From Chromatiales bacterium (GTDB taxonomy: Bacteria > Pseudomonadota > Gammaproteobacteria > JAGRGH01), in contig JAGRGH010000044.1 of assembly GCA_020445605.1 (NCBI GenBank), positions 1 to 54,131 of the forward strand: a stretch of 54,131 nucleotides of DNA, in the 5' to 3' direction. The notes below the pieces were generated by a model. That model made no database searches and had not been told where the DNA came from. It saw nothing but the letters and a program-made list of their open reading frames with translations. Positions 51,604 through 54,131 of the stretch are shown one piece after another (the first letter of the stretch is position 1; the number at the start of each line of letters is the position of its first letter). The position numbers were made by a program, and so were the translations under genes.

Positions 51604-53016
51604 CTATCGCGCCGGGGCGCGGCGGGAAAATACCGCGATCACGACACTCGCCAGCACAAACGCCGGCACGAGTTCGTAAAGCTCGAACAGCCCGCCCGAG
51701 AGGTTGTGCCAGGCAACGATCGCGATGGCGCCGATCAGCATCCCGGCCAGAATGGCGGTACCGGTGACCCGCCGTGAATACAGCGCGAACAGGATTGCGG
51801 GCCCGAATACCGCGCCCAGCCCGCCCCAGGCATAGGCGACGAGATCGAGCACGGCATTGTCCGGCGACCATGCCAGCGCAGTGGCGATCAGGGCGATGCC
51901 GACGACGGCCGCGCGGCTGGCCATCAGCGCCCGCCGTTCGTCCAGTTGCACGCCCGCCAGCCCAGGCAGGTCATCGGCCAGCGCCGAGGCGCACACCAGC
52001 AGCTGCGAATCCGCCGTGCTCATGATCGCGGCCAGCACCGCGGCGAGCAGCAGGCCGGCAACCGCCGGGTGGAACAGTTGCTCCACCAGCACGATGAACA
52101 CGGTTTCCCGGCTGGTGCCGTCGAGGCCGGGTGCGAGCACCGTGCCGGCGAGCCCCACCCAGACCGCCGCGAGCATCGCCGTGGCCGCCCAGCCGATGCC
52201 GATCCGCCGCGCGCCGGTCGCGAGCCCCGCATCGCGCAGCGCCATGAACCGCGCGAGCACGTGCGGCTGGCCGAAGTAACCCAGCCCCCAGCCGGCGAGC
52301 GAGACGATGCCGAGCAGGCCGATGGCGCCGCCATCGGGGCTCGCGAACGGATCGAGCAGCCGGTCTGCCGGCCGGACCGTGCCGTTGGCGTCCGGCAGGG
52401 CCGTCGCCAGCAGCGCCGTCAGCACCAGCGCCGCGAGCATCAGCAGGCCCTGGAAGACGTCGGTCCAAGACACGGCGAGGAAGCCGCCGAACACCGTGTA
52501 GAGCACGATGATCGCCGCGCCGATCACGACCGCGAGCCGGTAGTCCCAGCCAAACACCGTGCCGAACAGCTTGCCGCCCGCGACCAGTCCGGACGCCGTG
52601 TAGAACAGGAAAAAGCACACGATCAGCACGCTCGCCGCGAGCCGCAGCGCGCGGGCGCGATCGGGAAACCGCGCGGCGAACCACGCCGGCAGCGTCAGTG
52701 CGTTACCCATGCGCGCGGTCTGCTCGCGCAGCCGGGCCGCGACAAACCGCCAGTTCAGCCACGCGCCAATCAGGAGCCCCGCGACCAGCCAAAGCGCCTG
52801 CACGCCGGAGGCATAGGCAAATCCGGGCAGGCCGAGCAGCAGCCAGCCGCTCATGTCCGACGCCCCGGCCGAGAGCGCTGCGACCACCCGCCCGAGCGAG
52901 CGCCCGCCAAGCAGATAATCGGCGCGGTCGCGCGTACGTCGCCAAGCCCGAAATCCCAGCACCAGCACGCCGAGCAGGTAGGCGGCGAAGCCGGCGGCGA
53001 GCAGGTACTCGCTCAC
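51604..53016 (-). CDS. putP: Sodium/solute symporter, PutP-like
   Basis: This 470-residue member of the sodium:solute symporter family has about 13 membrane segments. Motifs close to PutP are the DYLLGGRSLGRVVAALSAGA and SDMSGWLLLGLPGFAYASG region of the first helices, ADSQLLVCASALADDLPGL and the Gly-rich AYAWGGLGAVFGPAILFALY. Na+-binding Ser and Thr in STADSQLL are conserved. Proline is the likely substrate because PutP is the closest match by motif, but pantothenate or other SSS substrates cannot be excluded. The gene is monocistronic in appearance, 58 nt from the next minus-strand gene. Confidence 0.87.
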   Translation of the reverse strand: MSEYLLAAGFAAYLLGVLVLGFRAWRRTRDRADYLLGGRSLGRVVAALSAGASDMSGWLLLGLPGFAYASGVQALWLVAGLLIGAWLNWRFVAARLREQTARMGNALTLPAWFAARFPDRARALRLAASVLIVCFFLFYTASGLVAGGKLFGTVFGWDYRLAVVIGAAIIVLYTVFGGFLAVSWTDVFQGLLMLAALVLTALLATALPDANGTVRPADRLLDPFASPDGGAIGLLGIVSLAGWGLGYFGQPHVLARFMALRDAGLATGARRIGIGWAATAMLAAVWVGLAGTVLAPGLDGTSRETVFIVLVEQLFHPAVAGLLLAAVLAAIMSTADSQLLVCASALADDLPGLAGVQLDERRALMASRAAVVGIALIATALAWSPDNAVLDLVAYAWGGLGAVFGPAILFALYSRRVTGTAILAGMLIGAIAIVAWHNLSGGLFELYELVPAFVLASVVIAVFSRRAPAR

Positions 53017-53074
53017 GATGCCTGCGACGAGCGGCTGTCTGCGGCCGCCGTCTGCCGACGGTGCCCACGGCGGC

Positions 53075-53878
53075 TCAACGCCGTATCCGGATCAGGTCCG
53101 GGTCCGGGTTGTTGAACTGCGGGCCAATCCGGAAGCCGACCGACTCGTGCACGCGGTCGTTCTCCATGACCTCGCGACGGGTGAACTCCGTGGCATCGGC
53201 TGGAACCGAGATGTCGGCCTGCGCGTCGGGCTTCAGCCCGCCAATTGCGCCGGGGCGGATTGGCAGGCGCAGCAGCCGCGCCTTGCGCAACATCCACGCC
53301 AGCGTCAGGTCGGCCAGTGCGCGGCTGCCCTCGCAGCCGCCGATGTCGTCGTGGTTGCCGCGAAACCACATCTCGTAGGCGCGCGGCTGGCGTTGCAGTT
53401 CGTAGTCCCGGCGCGATTCGTCGATCGCCATGACATGCGCGGCCTTGAACGTGCGCGCGTGCAGGCTGCGATGGTGGTGTTCGTCGGCGTACGGGCAGCG
53501 ATCGCGGTTGGCGTGCAGCACATCCCAGAGCGCGACGAAGCGAATCTGCACGTCGCGCAGGTTCGGGTCGGCCGCGATCACATGGGTGAGTTCCACGGCC
53601 AGCGCGCCGCCACAGCCGAATCCGGCGATATCCAGCATGCGATCGCCGTCGGCCCGGTACTGGCCGACGGCGTTGTGTGCTGAATCCACGATCGAATGCC
53701 CGCCGCGGCGCAGCCGCTCGCGCAGGCGCCCCGCGAACACGGCGACCCGCGGCCAGCCACCGGGGAAGAACCGCTTGTTGGGGCTCTCGTAGAGCGCGTA
53801 CAGCCGCGCGACGTTCGAGCCGCGTTCGGGCGTACGCGCCAGTCCGCAACTGACGCCGTCGAATGCGATCAGGCCCAT
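53075..53878 (-). CDS. DUF2235-type alpha/beta hydrolase, catalytic serine not evident
   Basis: This 267-residue protein has DUF2235 features: IAFDGVSCGLARTPERGSNV near the N-terminus (where the family has an FDGT-type segment), a central nucleophile elbow DIAGFGCGGALAVELTHVI, ALWDVLHANRDRCPY, and the EMWFRGNHDDIGG motif (family WF-G-H-DVGG). The elbow reads G-F-G-C-G-G-A where active members have G-F-S-R-G-A, so the expected nucleophile serine is a glycine with a cysteine next to it. It may be inactive or use another residue. No signal peptide is seen. The family includes Tle1-like T6SS phospholipases, but no T6SS genes are nearby. Confidence 0.75.
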   Translation of the reverse strand: MGLIAFDGVSCGLARTPERGSNVARLYALYESPNKRFFPGGWPRVAVFAGRLRERLRRGGHSIVDSAHNAVGQYRADGDRMLDIAGFGCGGALAVELTHVIAADPNLRDVQIRFVALWDVLHANRDRCPYADEHHHRSLHARTFKAAHVMAIDESRRDYELQRQPRAYEMWFRGNHDDIGGCEGSRALADLTLAWMLRKARLLRLPIRPGAIGGLKPDAQADISVPADATEFTRREVMENDRVHESVGFRIGPQFNNPDPDLIRIRR

Positions 53879-54131
53879 CGGGTCCTAGGGCCTGCTCACA
53901 CTACGCATGACGCAGCGACGGTGGCCGTTGTTGTGGCCAACAAGGCGCTGTGAGCGCAGTGTACTGGACGTACATCAGCGAACAGCAACGCGGTTGGACA
54001 CCACAACGGCCCCGTCCCGCGGGGTTGCGCCCCAAAATCCGTCATGCTGCGTTGCTCGTCGTTCATTTAGACACGCCAAACCTCTCTCCTCGCGCCTTGC
54101 CTGACGTATTTTGGGGCAGCAACGCTGCGCC
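53879..54131. repeat. Intergenic region with nested inverted repeats at the window edge
   Basis: No gene is supported in the last 253 nt. An imperfect inverted repeat links GGTGGCCGTTGTTGTGGCCA (about 53920-53939) with a matching segment at about 53994-54014. A second, GCCCCAAAATCCGTCA (54029-54044) against TGACGTATTTTGGGGC (54102-54117), matches at 15 of 16 positions. AGCAACGCTGC/GCTGCGTTGCT extends it. It may be a MITE-like or REP-like element that continues outside the window. Confidence 0.5.

Noticed and set aside
51946-53115. A 389-codon plus-strand frame antisense to the symporter.
   Set aside because: Its Arg, His and Gln-rich composition is typical of antisense to a membrane protein in GC-rich DNA.
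53075-53878. T6SS phospholipase effector (Tle1).
   Set aside because: It shows only the fold family; no VgrG, Hcp, PAAR or immunity gene is nearby and the catalytic serine is not evident.

Overview
The window is a chromosomal stretch from a GC-rich gammaproteobacterium. The evidence is ubiquinone synthesis (coq7), a long-form proteobacterial speD, a 6S RNA gene beside zapA and the 5-formyl-THF cyclo-ligase gene, a Vfr/CRP regulator, and gene order that in two places resembles Pseudomonas: fkpB-ispH / pilE-pilY2-pilY1-pilX-pilW-pilV-fimU / thiO, and rpe-gph-trp / vfr / osmC / speD / coq7. I cannot name the genus; a purple-sulfur or Ectothiorhodospira-type relative is only a guess. No insertion sequence, prophage or CRISPR array was seen.

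Layout. 1-2.2 kb: corrinoid adenosyltransferase, fkpB and ispH. 2.3-10 kb (minus): a type IV pilus minor-pilin operon, fimU-pilV-pilW-pilX-pilY1-pilY2-pilE, with start/stop overlaps at three junctions. 10-16.8 kb: thiO, a tiny zinc-ribbon gene, tRNA-Thr, a Tas-type reductase, djlA, a membrane caspase-clan (C13) peptidase, a DUF350 protein, rpe and gph. 16.8-20.8 kb: trpE-G-D-C, preceded by a nine-residue Trp-rich leader peptide. 20.8-29 kb: vfr (apparently with an AUC start), osmC, speD, coq7, a thioredoxin-like ferredoxin, rplM-rpsI, tRNA-Gln, a porin, rpiA and ilvA. 29-35.6 kb: a histone-H1-like gene, 5-FCL, 6S RNA, zapA, a zapB-like gene, a candidate small RNA, a DUF937 protein, btuB under a cobalamin riboswitch, a DUF2892 protein and an FGE-like protein. 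35.7-51.5 kb: a glycan locus with an NTase-HTH regulator, wzm, wzt, a sulfotransferase, several glycosyltransferases (one a GT2-GT4 fusion), methyltransferases, a large HAD protein, a GT-C membrane enzyme and a possible GDP-fucosyltransferase-like protein. Parts of 40.6-49.4 kb look less GC-rich than the surroundings. 51.6-53.9 kb: a PutP-type symporter and a degenerate DUF2235 hydrolase.

How the genes work together. The pil operon should encode the priming or tip complex of a type IV pilus. The adenosyltransferase and riboswitch-controlled BtuB point to cobalamin salvage. trpEGDC carry chorismate to indole-3-glycerol phosphate, under probable ribosome-mediated leader control. The wzm/wzt locus probably exports a lipid-linked polysaccharide by the ABC-transporter route, with sulfate and methyl decorations possible.

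Least explained by known features: (i) a structured intergenic repeat in three copies (1-120, about 2167-2290, 26571-26690) whose hairpins are kept despite sequence change; (ii) a second hairpin family with compensatory changes after speD and rpsI; (iii) a plus-strand structured RNA candidate with a strong terminator at about 31404-31581; (iv) a vfr gene with no ATG, GTG or TTG start; (v) the NTase-HTH regulator with a palindrome in its own promoter, heading the polysaccharide export operon.
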